NCBI GenBank assembly: GCA_003343995.1
Contig: QAKE01000058.1
Coordinates: forward strand, 9,296 to 73,295
From: Bacillota bacterium
GTDB lineage: Bacteria; Bacillota; Clostridia; Christensenellales; Borkfalkiaceae
Reading direction: 5' to 3'
DNA length: 64,000 nucleotides
The notes under the pieces were generated by a model. The model ran no database searches. It was not told the origin of the DNA and saw nothing but the letters and a program-made list of their open reading frames with translations. This document shows, one piece after another, positions 25,497 through 33,192 of this stretch (position 1 is its first letter; each line of letters begins with the position of its first letter). The position numbers were made by a program, and so were the translations under genes.

Positions 25497-25666
25497 ATCG
25501 TTTCCTCTTTTTCACCGCTTGAAAACGGTGTCCGATAGCGCCGGAAACCTTACGGCAACCGACGATAAGACAATAGTATTTATATTTTATCACAAATACC
25601 TTCAAAAGTAAATCAAAACGGATAAAAAGAATAAAAATCGGCGTTTTGCCGCGAAAAACGGTAATA

Positions 25667-25696
25667 TGCATACTTTTTGCGCTAATCTGCATACTT
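25667..25696 (+). promoter_or_regulatory. Sigma-G type (forespore) promoter of vanW-cls
   Basis: TGCATA at 25667-25672, 17 bp, CATACTT at 25690-25696. This fits the sigma-G pattern (GMATR, 17-18 bp, CATNMTA) except for the last base. The vanW ATG starts 6 bases after CATACT. Confidence 0.6.
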
Positions 25697-25701
25697 ATGG
25701 T

Positions 25702-26580
25702 ATGAAAAAATTATCCATTGCGGCGTTTGTTTTCGGATTGCTGTTTCTCTCGGGTACGACGGGCGTCGCTTACGCCATGCCGTTTTACGGTTTAGACCCG
25801 AAACCGTTGGTTTTACGGGCGGAATTTTCCACGTCGTACGCGTCGTCGGGAGAAGAGCGCAAACATAACGTCGCGTTGGCGGCGAAGGCGCTGGACAACG
25901 CCCTCATCGCGCCGGACGAGGAATTTTCCTTTAACGCGCGCGTGGGCGAACGCACCGCCGCACGGGGCTATAAAGTTGCGAAAATCATCGTCGACGGCAA
26001 ATTTACCGAAGGCGTTGGCGGCGGCGTCTGTCAGGTTTCCACAACGCTTTATAACGCCGCGCTGCTCGCGGGGCTGCGCGTTACCGAGTGTCATCCGCAT
26101 AGCCTGCGGGTGGGGTACGTCAATCCCAGCGCGGACGCCATGGTCAATTATTACTTTGCCGATCTGCGGTTTGTCAACGACACAAAAAACCCCGTCTATT
26201 TAAAGACGAAGGCGGACGGTTCGCGGCTCACCGTGCAAGTTTACGGCGAGGAGATGAAGGGCAGAATCGAGCTTTTGAGCAAGGTCGTGGGGGAAATCGC
26301 GCCGAAGGAAAACGTCGTCGTCGATACCGCGGGGGAATATCCCGATCTGTTGAAGGGCGAGCGCAAAATCGTGCGTTACGGCAAGGCGGGCGTGAAAAGC
26401 GAGGGCTTTGTACTCCGATACTCGGAAAACGGCAAACTGATCGGAAAAACGCGGGTGAGGAAAGATCGCTATCTGCCCATCGATTTCATCATCGCGGAAG
26501 GCACCGCCGAACCGCCGGAATTGCCCGATCTGCCGCAAATCGAAATCGATACGGAAGAGATCGGAGGGGGCGCGGCATGA
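25702..26580 (+). CDS. vanW: VanW family protein with C-terminal G5 domain
   Basis: This 292-residue protein has an N-terminal signal peptide (KKLSIAAFVFGLLFLSG, cut near residue 25). The VanW core follows: DEEFSFNARVGERTAARGY, GVGGGVCQVSTTLYNAALLAG, HPHSLRVGYVNPSADAMVNY. The last 80 residues look like a G5 domain. VanW occurs in some vancomycin-resistance operons but most genomic copies have unknown cell-wall roles, often in sporulation. ATG 25702 has no ribosome-binding site and lies just after a sigma-G-like -10. cls overlaps by 4 bp. Confidence 0.9.
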   Translation: MKKLSIAAFVFGLLFLSGTTGVAYAMPFYGLDPKPLVLRAEFSTSYASSGEERKHNVALAAKALDNALIAPDEEFSFNARVGERTAARGYKVAKIIVDGKFTEGVGGGVCQVSTTLYNAALLAGLRVTECHPHSLRVGYVNPSADAMVNYYFADLRFVNDTKNPVYLKTKADGSRLTVQVYGEEMKGRIELLSKVVGEIAPKENVVVDTAGEYPDLLKGERKIVRYGKAGVKSEGFVLRYSENGKLIGKTRVRKDRYLPIDFIIAEGTAEPPELPDLPQIEIDTEEIGGGAA

Positions 26581-27968
26581 AAATTCTTTCCGTCGTCGCG
26601 CTCGCGCTCCAACTCGTCATCGTCATAGCGCTGTCCTTTTGGCTGAGTCATTGGGTATGGCTTGCGCTCCTCTTTCGCGGGGCGGGCATGCTTTTATGCG
26701 CATATATTCTCGACAGCGGCATGAATTCCACCTACAAAACCCTTTACGCGCTGCTGCTCAGCGCGTTTCCGCTGCTCGGCATCGTCGCGTATATCGTCAT
26801 GCGCGCGGGCGGACGGGCGAAAAAGAGCGTGCCGAAAGCGCAGGCGGAGCCTTCCAAAACCGGCGGCTACGCGGCGGCAAAACTCGGCGGCAAGTGCGGT
26901 ACGGCGGAGGGCGCGGAATATATCGAAAGCGGTAAAAAGTTTTTTTCCATGCTGTTAAAGGACATCCGATCGGCGAAAAAGTTCGTGTTGCTGCAATTTT
27001 ACATCGTGAAACAAGGGGAGCTTCTCGACGAGCTTTTCACCGCGCTCGGCGGCTGCGCGGGACGCGGCGTAAAGGTAAAATTTGCCTTCGATTCCTTCGG
27101 CGCGTTCCGCTCTGAAAAGGAACTCAAAGCCCTCTGCGAAAAAAACAGGGTGGAATATCGCGTGTTCAATAAAATCGGCTGGGTTTTGAGCGGCGGCATC
27201 AACCGCCGCAATCACGGCAAATGCGCCGTTATCGACGGAAAAATCGCTTACGTCGGCGGCGTGAACGTCGGCGACGAATACGTGGGGAAGACCGAGCGTT
27301 TCGGCGTATGGAAGGACGGCGGCATCCGTTTTTGCGGCGGCGCGGTGGACGGCGTTACGGAGGCGTTTTTCGCCGCGTATAATTTCCGCCGCAGAAAAAA
27401 AGAAAGCCCCGAACCCTTTTATCGCAAAAAGGAGGACGTTTTGGAAAACGGCGAATTTCTGAACGCCTTTTTTTCCGTTCCGACGGGGGAGGAAAGCCAC
27501 CTCGCGGAGGTATATAAAACGGCGATATACAACGCGAAAAAAAGCGTAACGATTTCCACGCCCTATCTCATTCCCGACGAAGGGGTGACGGGCGCGCTCA
27601 TCTCGGCGGCGGAGCGCGGGGTGAAGGTGCAAATCGTCATTCCTGCGATACCCGATAAGCGCGCGGTGTACGAGGTGACGCTTGCAATCGCGGAAAAGCT
27701 GAAAGCGCACGGCGTTTCGGTGCTGAAATTCAACGCGGGATTTCTGCATTCCAAAAACACGATTATAGACGGCAAATATCTGCTTTGCGGTTCGGGAAAC
27801 ATGGATTACCGCAGTTTATATCTGCATTACGAAATCGGCGTGTTCGGCAAATGCCGGCGTCTGGCGGCGGACGCGGAAAAGGACGTGCTGAACGGCGCGG
27901 TGGAATACGCGGGCTACGCGCCCACCTTAAAGGCGCGCGCCTTTAAGATTTTCGCGCCGTTTATGTGA
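26577..27968 (+). CDS. cls: Cardiolipin synthase (phospholipase D family)
   Basis: This 463-residue enzyme has two N-terminal membrane helices (residues 1-25 and 30-75) and two HKD motifs: NHGKCAVIDGKIAYVGG near residue 215 and LHSKNTIIDGKYLLCGSGNM near residue 395. It joins two phosphatidylglycerol molecules to form cardiolipin. The ATGA overlap with vanW indicates a coupled operon, so if the upstream forespore promoter is real this copy is likely made during spore development. The tail RAFKIFAPFM is typical of Gram-positive Cls. Confidence 0.93.
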   Translation: MKILSVVALALQLVIVIALSFWLSHWVWLALLFRGAGMLLCAYILDSGMNSTYKTLYALLLSAFPLLGIVAYIVMRAGGRAKKSVPKAQAEPSKTGGYAAAKLGGKCGTAEGAEYIESGKKFFSMLLKDIRSAKKFVLLQFYIVKQGELLDELFTALGGCAGRGVKVKFAFDSFGAFRSEKELKALCEKNRVEYRVFNKIGWVLSGGINRRNHGKCAVIDGKIAYVGGVNVGDEYVGKTERFGVWKDGGIRFCGGAVDGVTEAFFAAYNFRRRKKESPEPFYRKKEDVLENGEFLNAFFSVPTGEESHLAEVYKTAIYNAKKSVTISTPYLIPDEGVTGALISAAERGVKVQIVIPAIPDKRAVYEVTLAIAEKLKAHGVSVLKFNAGFLHSKNTIIDGKYLLCGSGNMDYRSLYLHYEIGVFGKCRRLAADAEKDVLNGAVEYAGYAPTLKARAFKIFAPFM

Positions 27969-28006
27969 CAGAATATTTAAGTCCGATACTTCGCGCGAAC
28001 CTTTGC

Positions 28007-28035
28007 TTGACGAATTTGCGTATAAATGGTATACT
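28007..28035 (+). promoter_or_regulatory. Sigma-A promoter of the exonuclease-BRCT gene
   Basis: TTGACG at 28007-28012 and TATACT at 28030-28035 have 17-bp spacing. Confidence 0.8.
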
Positions 28036-28064
28036 GATATTGCCAAAGAAGTACGGAGCTAAAT

Positions 28065-29177
28065 ATGAAGATTTTATCCTTCGATATCGAAAGTTGTACG
28101 GGAAGTCCTTCGGACGCGAGCCTTTGCAGTTTCGGTTATTGTTTTTCAGAAGATTTTGAGGTGCTCGATAAAAAGGATATCCTCGTAAACCCCCTGCCGA
28201 AAAAATTTCGGCTCGGAAAAAAAGGGGAGGAGGCGCGGATCAAACTCGCCTACGAAGAGGAAGAATTTCGCCGTTCGCCGCGTTTTTCCAAGGTGTATAA
28301 CGACATCAAACGGCTGTTTTTAAAAGCCGATTTGTGCATCGGTTTTGCCGTGGGGAACGACGTGCGCTACCTCAACAACGCCTGTCAGGCGTTTCGCCTG
28401 CCCCTTATCGAATACCGTTTTTGCGATATACAGATGCTTGCCGGTTTTATCGACGAGGAAAACAAGGGCATGGGGCTGAGCCGTTTGGGAGAAAAGTACG
28501 GCATAGAGTTTTTGGAGCACAAGTCGGACGACGACGCGTACGCTACGCTGATGCTCTTTCAAAAATTGTGCGAAACGTGCGGCAAGACGGCGGCGGGATT
28601 TTTGGAATATTACGAAATCGTGGCGGGCGTAAACGCGAAGGACGGCGTAAAGGGCATGTTTTCGCTGGCGCAGATTTACAACCGCAAAGGGCTGAAACGA
28701 AGCAAGGCGCAAAGCGGAATCCTATTGCACGAATTTCTGCGGGAAATGAAAAACCGCCCGAAGGCGCAGGGGATTTTGCGCGGCAAGCGGGTGTGCTTTT
28801 ACAGCGAAATGGAAAAGGACGACATTCTCACCGCCCGCCGGCTGATCAAGCGGATTTACGATCTCGGCGGCAGTTACACCAGCGATCTGACTTCCGCAAA
28901 TTTGTACGTCACGAGCGGCGGCGAGGGCGACGCCCGTTTGAGAAAGCTGAAACGCTTGATCAGCGCGGGACAGCGGGCGAAAATCGTCGGGGAAAAGGAG
29001 TTTATCGTAAGTCTCGGAGAGGTGGAACAAATCGAATTCGACGACGTTTCCGTGCTGGTGAAGCACGCGCGGGAAAAGGCGGAAAACCGCATGAACAAAG
29101 CGCGCGCGCAAAAGAGCAAGGTGGAAAAATACGGCGAAAAGGCGGGATTTCAAAAAGATTTGGCGAAAAAAGGCTGA
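28065..29177 (+). CDS. DnaQ-like 3'-5' exonuclease with C-terminal BRCT domain
   Basis: This 370-residue protein starts with the DEDD exonuclease fold: ILSFDIESCTG (Asp-x-Glu metal pair), FAVGNDVRYLNNAC (third acidic residue) and LEHKSDDDAYATLMLFQKL (His and Asp of the DEDDh type). A BRCT-like region follows at residues about 245-335 (LRGKRVCFYSEMEKDDI to VGEKEFIVSLGEVEQ), then a basic coiled tail. The same pairing is seen in Firmicute polymerase-epsilon-subunit-like proteins that probably trim DNA ends in repair. It has GGAG before ATG 28065 and its own promoter and terminator. Confidence 0.83.
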   Translation: MKILSFDIESCTGSPSDASLCSFGYCFSEDFEVLDKKDILVNPLPKKFRLGKKGEEARIKLAYEEEEFRRSPRFSKVYNDIKRLFLKADLCIGFAVGNDVRYLNNACQAFRLPLIEYRFCDIQMLAGFIDEENKGMGLSRLGEKYGIEFLEHKSDDDAYATLMLFQKLCETCGKTAAGFLEYYEIVAGVNAKDGVKGMFSLAQIYNRKGLKRSKAQSGILLHEFLREMKNRPKAQGILRGKRVCFYSEMEKDDILTARRLIKRIYDLGGSYTSDLTSANLYVTSGGEGDARLRKLKRLISAGQRAKIVGEKEFIVSLGEVEQIEFDDVSVLVKHAREKAENRMNKARAQKSKVEKYGEKAGFQKDLAKKG

Positions 29178-29204
29178 AAAAGCGGGGAAACACCCCGCTT
29201 TTTT
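29177..29204 (+). terminator. Terminator after the exonuclease-BRCT gene
   Basis: A stem AGCGGGG (29181-29187) and CCCCGCT (29193-29199) is preceded by A residues and followed by six T residues. Confidence 0.85.
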
Positions 29205-29311
29205 CGCGCCCGCAGGGCGCAGTCTATCGCGAATACATTTAGATAGTTGCGGAACACGTCGATAAAAGTCGCTTGAAAAAGCGATTTTTTTATTTTTTTG
29301 CGTAAAAACCG

Positions 29312-29340
29312 TTGACAAATTCCGCGGTGCGGCATATAAT
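29312..29340 (+). promoter_or_regulatory. Sigma-A promoter of the metal-efflux operon
   Basis: TTGACA at 29312-29317 and TATAAT at 29335-29340, both perfect, with 17-bp spacing. Confidence 0.92.
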
Positions 29341-29347
29341 ACAAATA

Positions 29348-29365
29348 GTTGAATAATTGTTCAAC
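29348..29365. promoter_or_regulatory. ArsR/CadC operator
   Basis: An 18-bp near-perfect inverted repeat, GTTGAATAATTGTTCAAC, lies 8 bp after the -10, placed to block transcription. It is the imperfect palindrome type bound by ArsR/SmtB repressors; the adjacent gene encodes one. Confidence 0.75.
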
Positions 29366-29391
29366 CGTTATTTCAAAAAAGGAGCAAGGCA

Positions 29392-29754
29392 ATGATCGAT
29401 AAAAACGGAACGGAAATCTGCTCGTGCGAACACGTGCACGACGACGTGGTGCGTTCGGTAAATTCCGCCATGGCGACGGAGGACGAATTATATGAAGTTT
29501 CCGAACTTTTCAAAGTATTCGGCGACAGCACCCGCACGCGGATATTATCGGGCTTGGCGGTCAGCGAAATGTGCGTGTGCGACATCGCTCAGCTGCTGAA
29601 CATGACCAAATCCGCCATTTCCCACCAACTGCGGATTTTGCGGCAGACAAAGCTCGTTAAGGTGCGCAAACAGGGCAAAGAGGTGTATTATTCGCTGGCG
29701 GATAAGCACGTGGAGCTGATTTATCAAATGGCTTTGGATCACGTAAGAGAATAA
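29392..29754 (+). CDS. ArsR/SmtB-family metal-responsive repressor (CadC-like)
   Basis: This 120-residue winged-helix repressor has the N-terminal metal arm CSCEHVHDD, the helix-3 motif SEMCVCDIAQLLNMTKSAIS (ELCVCD-type alpha-3 site) and the recognition helix SAISHQLRILRQTKLVKVRK. The C-terminal helix holds Asp and His residues of a possible alpha-5 site (DKHVELIYQMALDHVRE). By family it binds DNA without metal and releases it with Cd, Pb or Zn. It is first in an operon with an HMA protein and a P-type ATPase and has an operator on its promoter. Confidence 0.92.
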   Translation: MIDKNGTEICSCEHVHDDVVRSVNSAMATEDELYEVSELFKVFGDSTRTRILSGLAVSEMCVCDIAQLLNMTKSAISHQLRILRQTKLVKVRKQGKEVYYSLADKHVELIYQMALDHVRE

Positions 29755-29769
29755 AAAGGAGAAAACGAC

Positions 29770-29988
29770 ATGAAAAAAATCGTAAAAATCGAAAATTTGG
29801 ACTGCGCGAACTGCGCGGCGAAGCTGGAACGCGCCCTCAATAAAATCGACGGCGTAAGCGTGAACATCAATTTTATGGCGATGAAAATGGCGCTGGAATG
29901 CGCCGACGAAAATTACGCCGCCGCGGCGGAGGAGGTGCGCGCCGTCGCCGCGCGCGTCCTGCCGGAATGTTCCTTCAAGGGTTTGTAA
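29770..29988 (+). CDS. Heavy-metal-associated (HMA) domain protein
   Basis: This 72-residue protein is a single HMA domain with the metal motif LDCANCAAKLERALNKIDGV. It lies between the repressor (gap 15 bp) and the ATPase (gap 3 bp). In many CadA-type pumps this domain is fused to the N-terminus of the ATPase; here it is a separate polypeptide and the pump lacks it. It likely hands metal ions to the pump. Confidence 0.88.
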   Translation: MKKIVKIENLDCANCAAKLERALNKIDGVSVNINFMAMKMALECADENYAAAAEEVRAVAARVLPECSFKGL

Positions 29989-29991
29989 AAC

Positions 29992-31827
29992 ATGAGCGAA
30001 AATAAAAAACTGTTCCTTCGCATTCTCGTTGCCGCCGCGCTGTACGCGGCGGCGCTGGCGGTGTATTTTACGGTGGAACTGCCCTATTACGGGCAAATCC
30101 TCATTTTTGCCGCGGTATATCTCGTCATCGGCTGGGACGTACTGTTCCGCGCCGCGCGCAATATCGTGCGCGGTCAGGTGTTCGACGAAAACTTTTTGAT
30201 GGCGCTCGCCACCCTCGGCGCGTTCGTCATCGGGGAATTGCCGGAAACGGTGGCGGTGATGCTTTTTTATCAGGTGGGGGAGCTTTTTCAAAGCTACGCC
30301 GTGGGAAAATCCCGCGCGTCCATCTCCTCGCTGATGGAAATCCGCCCCGATAAAGCCGTCGTTTTGCGCGGAAATACGGAAACGGAGGTTTCCCCCGAAG
30401 AAGTGGAAATCGGGGAAACGATTTTGGTGAAAGCAGGGGAGAAAATTCCCTTGGACGGCGTCGTGACGGAGGGGGAAAGCTATCTCGATACTTCCGCGCT
30501 TACGGGCGAATCGGTGCCCCGCGCCTGCCGCGCCGGCGACGAGGTTTTAAGCGGTTGCATCAACACAGGCGGCGTGTTGAAAATCCGCTCGGAAAAGGAA
30601 TTTTACGATTCCACCGTCAATAAAATTTTGGATCTTGTGGAGAACGTGGCGGGCAAAAAAGCGCGGGCGGAAAACTTTATCACCCGCTTTGCGAAATACT
30701 ATACGCCCGTCGTCGTGGGATTGGCGCTGCTGTTGTTTTTACTGCCCTCTCTCGTCACGGGCGAGTGGGCGGAATGGGGCGGCAGGGCGCTCAACTTTTT
30801 GGTGGTGAGCTGTCCGTGCGCCCTCGTCATCAGCGTGCCGATGAGCTTCTTCGGCGGGCTGGGCGGCGCGTCGAAAAACGGCGTGCTCGTCAAGGGCGGC
30901 GCGTATATGGAAAAACTTGCCGAAACGGGCGTTATGGTATTCGATAAAACGGGTACGCTCACAAAGGGCAAATTTGCCGTTAAGGGCGTTTATCCCGAAA
31001 ACAGGGCGGAGGAAATCCTCGCCGCGGCGGCGATATGCGAAAAAAATTCCACGCACCCCATCGCGCTGTCGATTATGGAAAAATGCCCCTTTTCGCCGTT
31101 GGACGGGTGGAGTGTGCGCGAGGTTTCCGGCATGGGCATAATCGCCGAAAAGGGGCGGGAAAAGCTGCTTTGCGGCAATGGAAAACTGCTTCGTAAAGAA
31201 AATGTAAATTTCGAGGAAATTACAAACGAAAACACGATTGTTTATGTTGCGCGTAACGGTGAATATTTCGGCAGAATCGAAATCGGCGACGAAATCAAAG
31301 AGGAGGCGAAGGAAGTGATTTCCGCGCTCAACGGCGCGGGCATTAAGACGGTGATGCTCACCGGCGACAACGAGCGGGTTGCGCGCCTTACCGCCGAAAA
31401 AATCGGCGTAAAGGAATATCGGGCAAATCTTTTGCCCGCCGATAAGGTCGCGGCGGTGGAAGATCTGATGAAAACGGAAAACAAAGCGTTGGCGTTCGTC
31501 GGCGACGGCATCAACGACGCGCCCGTTTTAATGCGCGTGGACGTCGGCGTTTCCATGGGGGCGATCGGCAGCGACAGCGCCATAGAGGCGTCCGACGTCG
31601 TGCTGATGAAGGACGATTTAAGGGCGATTCCGCAGACAAAGCGCATCGCCAAAAAGACCATGCGCGTCGTAAAGCAAAATATCGTTTTCGCCCTCGCGGT
31701 AAAATCGGCGATATTGCTGCTCAGCGCATTGGGAATTACGGGGCTTTGGCTTGCGGTTTTCGCCGACGTCGGCGTGGCGGTGCTCGCCGTGCTCAACGCT
31801 ATGCGAACGTTAAAAGGCGCGGAATAA
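29992..31827 (+). CDS. cadA: P1B-type heavy-metal-translocating ATPase (Cd/Zn/Pb type)
   Basis: This 611-residue membrane pump has the transmembrane metal motif SCPCALVISVPMSFF, the A-domain LDTSALTGESVPRA, the phosphorylated Asp318 in VFDKTGTLTKG, the HP motif in STHPIALSI and GDGINDAPVLMRVD. CPC with the Lys/Asp-containing last helix is typical of the P1B-2 Zn/Cd/Pb class. The gene is shorter than fused CadA pumps because the HMA domain is encoded upstream. It exports toxic metal ions using ATP and is controlled by the ArsR repressor of the same operon. Confidence 0.93.
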   Translation: MSENKKLFLRILVAAALYAAALAVYFTVELPYYGQILIFAAVYLVIGWDVLFRAARNIVRGQVFDENFLMALATLGAFVIGELPETVAVMLFYQVGELFQSYAVGKSRASISSLMEIRPDKAVVLRGNTETEVSPEEVEIGETILVKAGEKIPLDGVVTEGESYLDTSALTGESVPRACRAGDEVLSGCINTGGVLKIRSEKEFYDSTVNKILDLVENVAGKKARAENFITRFAKYYTPVVVGLALLLFLLPSLVTGEWAEWGGRALNFLVVSCPCALVISVPMSFFGGLGGASKNGVLVKGGAYMEKLAETGVMVFDKTGTLTKGKFAVKGVYPENRAEEILAAAAICEKNSTHPIALSIMEKCPFSPLDGWSVREVSGMGIIAEKGREKLLCGNGKLLRKENVNFEEITNENTIVYVARNGEYFGRIEIGDEIKEEAKEVISALNGAGIKTVMLTGDNERVARLTAEKIGVKEYRANLLPADKVAAVEDLMKTENKALAFVGDGINDAPVLMRVDVGVSMGAIGSDSAIEASDVVLMKDDLRAIPQTKRIAKKTMRVVKQNIVFALAVKSAILLLSALGITGLWLAVFADVGVAVLAVLNAMRTLKGAE

Positions 31828-31845
31828 TCCGCGCCTTAATTTTAT
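31814..31845. terminator. Terminator at the end of the metal-efflux operon
   Basis: A stem GGCGCGGA (31816-31823) with TCCGCGCC (31828-31835) overlaps the cadA stop and is followed by a T-rich stretch; the opposite strand serves the convergent LRR gene less well. Confidence 0.7.
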
Positions 31846-31858
31846 TTTACGAAGAAGG

Positions 31859-32959
31859 TCAGCTGCGTTTCCAAGTGTCGGAACTGTAACGAAGTGATTT
31901 TGCTACGCTTTCAGGGGAGGAAAGCTCCTCCGCGGTGAAATCCTTATACTTAACATTATCGTAATTCCATACGGACCATCCGTTTTTGTTGGCAAAAGTA
32001 ACGCTTTGCAGGTTATTACATTGGAATGCGAATTGTTCGATTTTCGTCACATTCGCGGGAATGGTAATCGTCGTTATTCCGGAAAAAGAAAAACTTCCTT
32101 TTCCGATAGACGTTACTTTCGAGGGGATTGTTACTGTTTTTAAACTTTTACACCCGGAGAACATAGATTCCGCAATCACCGTAATGTTTTTGCTCAACGT
32201 TACGGAAGTTAAGTTTTCACAATTGCTAAAAGCGTTTTTTCCGATTTCCGTTACGCTGTCGGATATGGTGATCGTTTGCAGTCCCGAAAAAGAGAAAGCG
32301 TTGGCTTCGATTTTCGTTATCGTTTCGGGTACGGTATACTCGGTAAGCGCGACACAACTGCTAAATGTACGTTCGGGAATGCTCGTTATTTTAGAAGGAA
32401 ATTGAACGTTTTTTAACGATTTGCATTCGGAAAATATCGAGCTGCCGATTTTTTCCACCGTATCGGGGATGGCAACCGTTTCAAATCCCGTATTGCCAAA
32501 AGCTAAATTGCCGATTTCCTTAACGGAAGCGGGGATTTCGATTTTCGTCAGTTTCTCGCATCCGTAAAAACAGCTGATGGGAATTTTATCCAAGCCGTTT
32601 GCAATCGTTACTTCCGCAAGGTTGTCGCAGCCTCGAAAGGCCGCGTCGTTGATACGGACGATCGAGGAGGGAATACGGAGCGTTTCGATTTCTTCGCGGT
32701 TCTGAAAAGCCTCTTCCGCGATGACCTTTACGGGCGTGCCGTTTATCTTTGCGGGAATGACGATGTCCTTATCCGGACACGCGCCGATGCCTTTCAAGGT
32801 GTAATAGCTTTTATCCGCGCTCAGCTCATATTCCAACCCCGCGCTGGCATTTTTGTTGTGCCATTTATCGCTTTGCTCTTTAGAACGATCGCAGGCAGCC
32901 GCGGTAAACGCCGCCGCGCAAAGGGCGAGCAATACGATAATCTTCAATACTTTCTTCAT
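31859..32959 (-). CDS. BspA-type leucine-rich repeat (LRR_5) lipoprotein
   Basis: This 366-residue protein has a signal peptide with a lipobox (LCAAAFTAAACDRS, Cys 23), then about ten LRR_5 repeats of 23 residues (for example LKTVTIPSKVTSIGKGSFSF). Such BspA-like proteins are surface-anchored and bind host or polymer ligands in gut bacteria. It ends in a short non-repeat tail. ATG 32959 follows GGAG with a good promoter; upstream in-frame starts would precede the signal peptide and are rejected. It has no linked partner genes. Confidence 0.88.
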   Translation of the reverse strand: MKKVLKIIVLLALCAAAFTAAACDRSKEQSDKWHNKNASAGLEYELSADKSYYTLKGIGACPDKDIVIPAKINGTPVKVIAEEAFQNREEIETLRIPSSIVRINDAAFRGCDNLAEVTIANGLDKIPISCFYGCEKLTKIEIPASVKEIGNLAFGNTGFETVAIPDTVEKIGSSIFSECKSLKNVQFPSKITSIPERTFSSCVALTEYTVPETITKIEANAFSFSGLQTITISDSVTEIGKNAFSNCENLTSVTLSKNITVIAESMFSGCKSLKTVTIPSKVTSIGKGSFSFSGITTITIPANVTKIEQFAFQCNNLQSVTFANKNGWSVWNYDNVKYKDFTAEELSSPESVAKSLRYSSDTWKRS

Positions 32960-32986
32960 TTTCAAACTCCGTACATGTTTATTCAC

Positions 32987-33015
32987 AGTATAGCATGGAA
33001 AAAACAAAAATGCAA
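32987..33015 (-). promoter_or_regulatory. Sigma-A promoter of the LRR lipoprotein gene
   Basis: On the minus strand TTGCAT (33015-33010) and TATACT (32992-32987) have 17-bp spacing. Confidence 0.8.
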
Positions 33016-33095
33016 TACCCGTTTCAAAAATTACATAATAATTTAACGCAAAAAAATTTTTTTCCGGCAAAAGGGAAAAATTTTTCAAATGGGTA

Positions 33096-33124
33096 TTGAA
33101 AAATCGTCTTTCATCTTGTATAAT
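33096..33124 (+). promoter_or_regulatory. Sigma-A promoter of the EF-G-like gene
   Basis: TTGAAA at 33096-33101 and TATAAT at 33119-33124 have 17-bp spacing. Confidence 0.82.
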
Positions 33125-33192
33125 ATAAAGGACGGGGCGCCTTTGCGTTTTGCGGGCGCTTTGCAATATAGTTTAAGGAAAGGGAAGACAAC

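Noticed and set aside
25497..25666. Possible structured RNA or riboswitch before the O-antigen-ligase-like gene
   Set aside because: One small hairpin (CACCG/CGGTG) is present but no recognisable class and no clear promoter; not strong enough to report.
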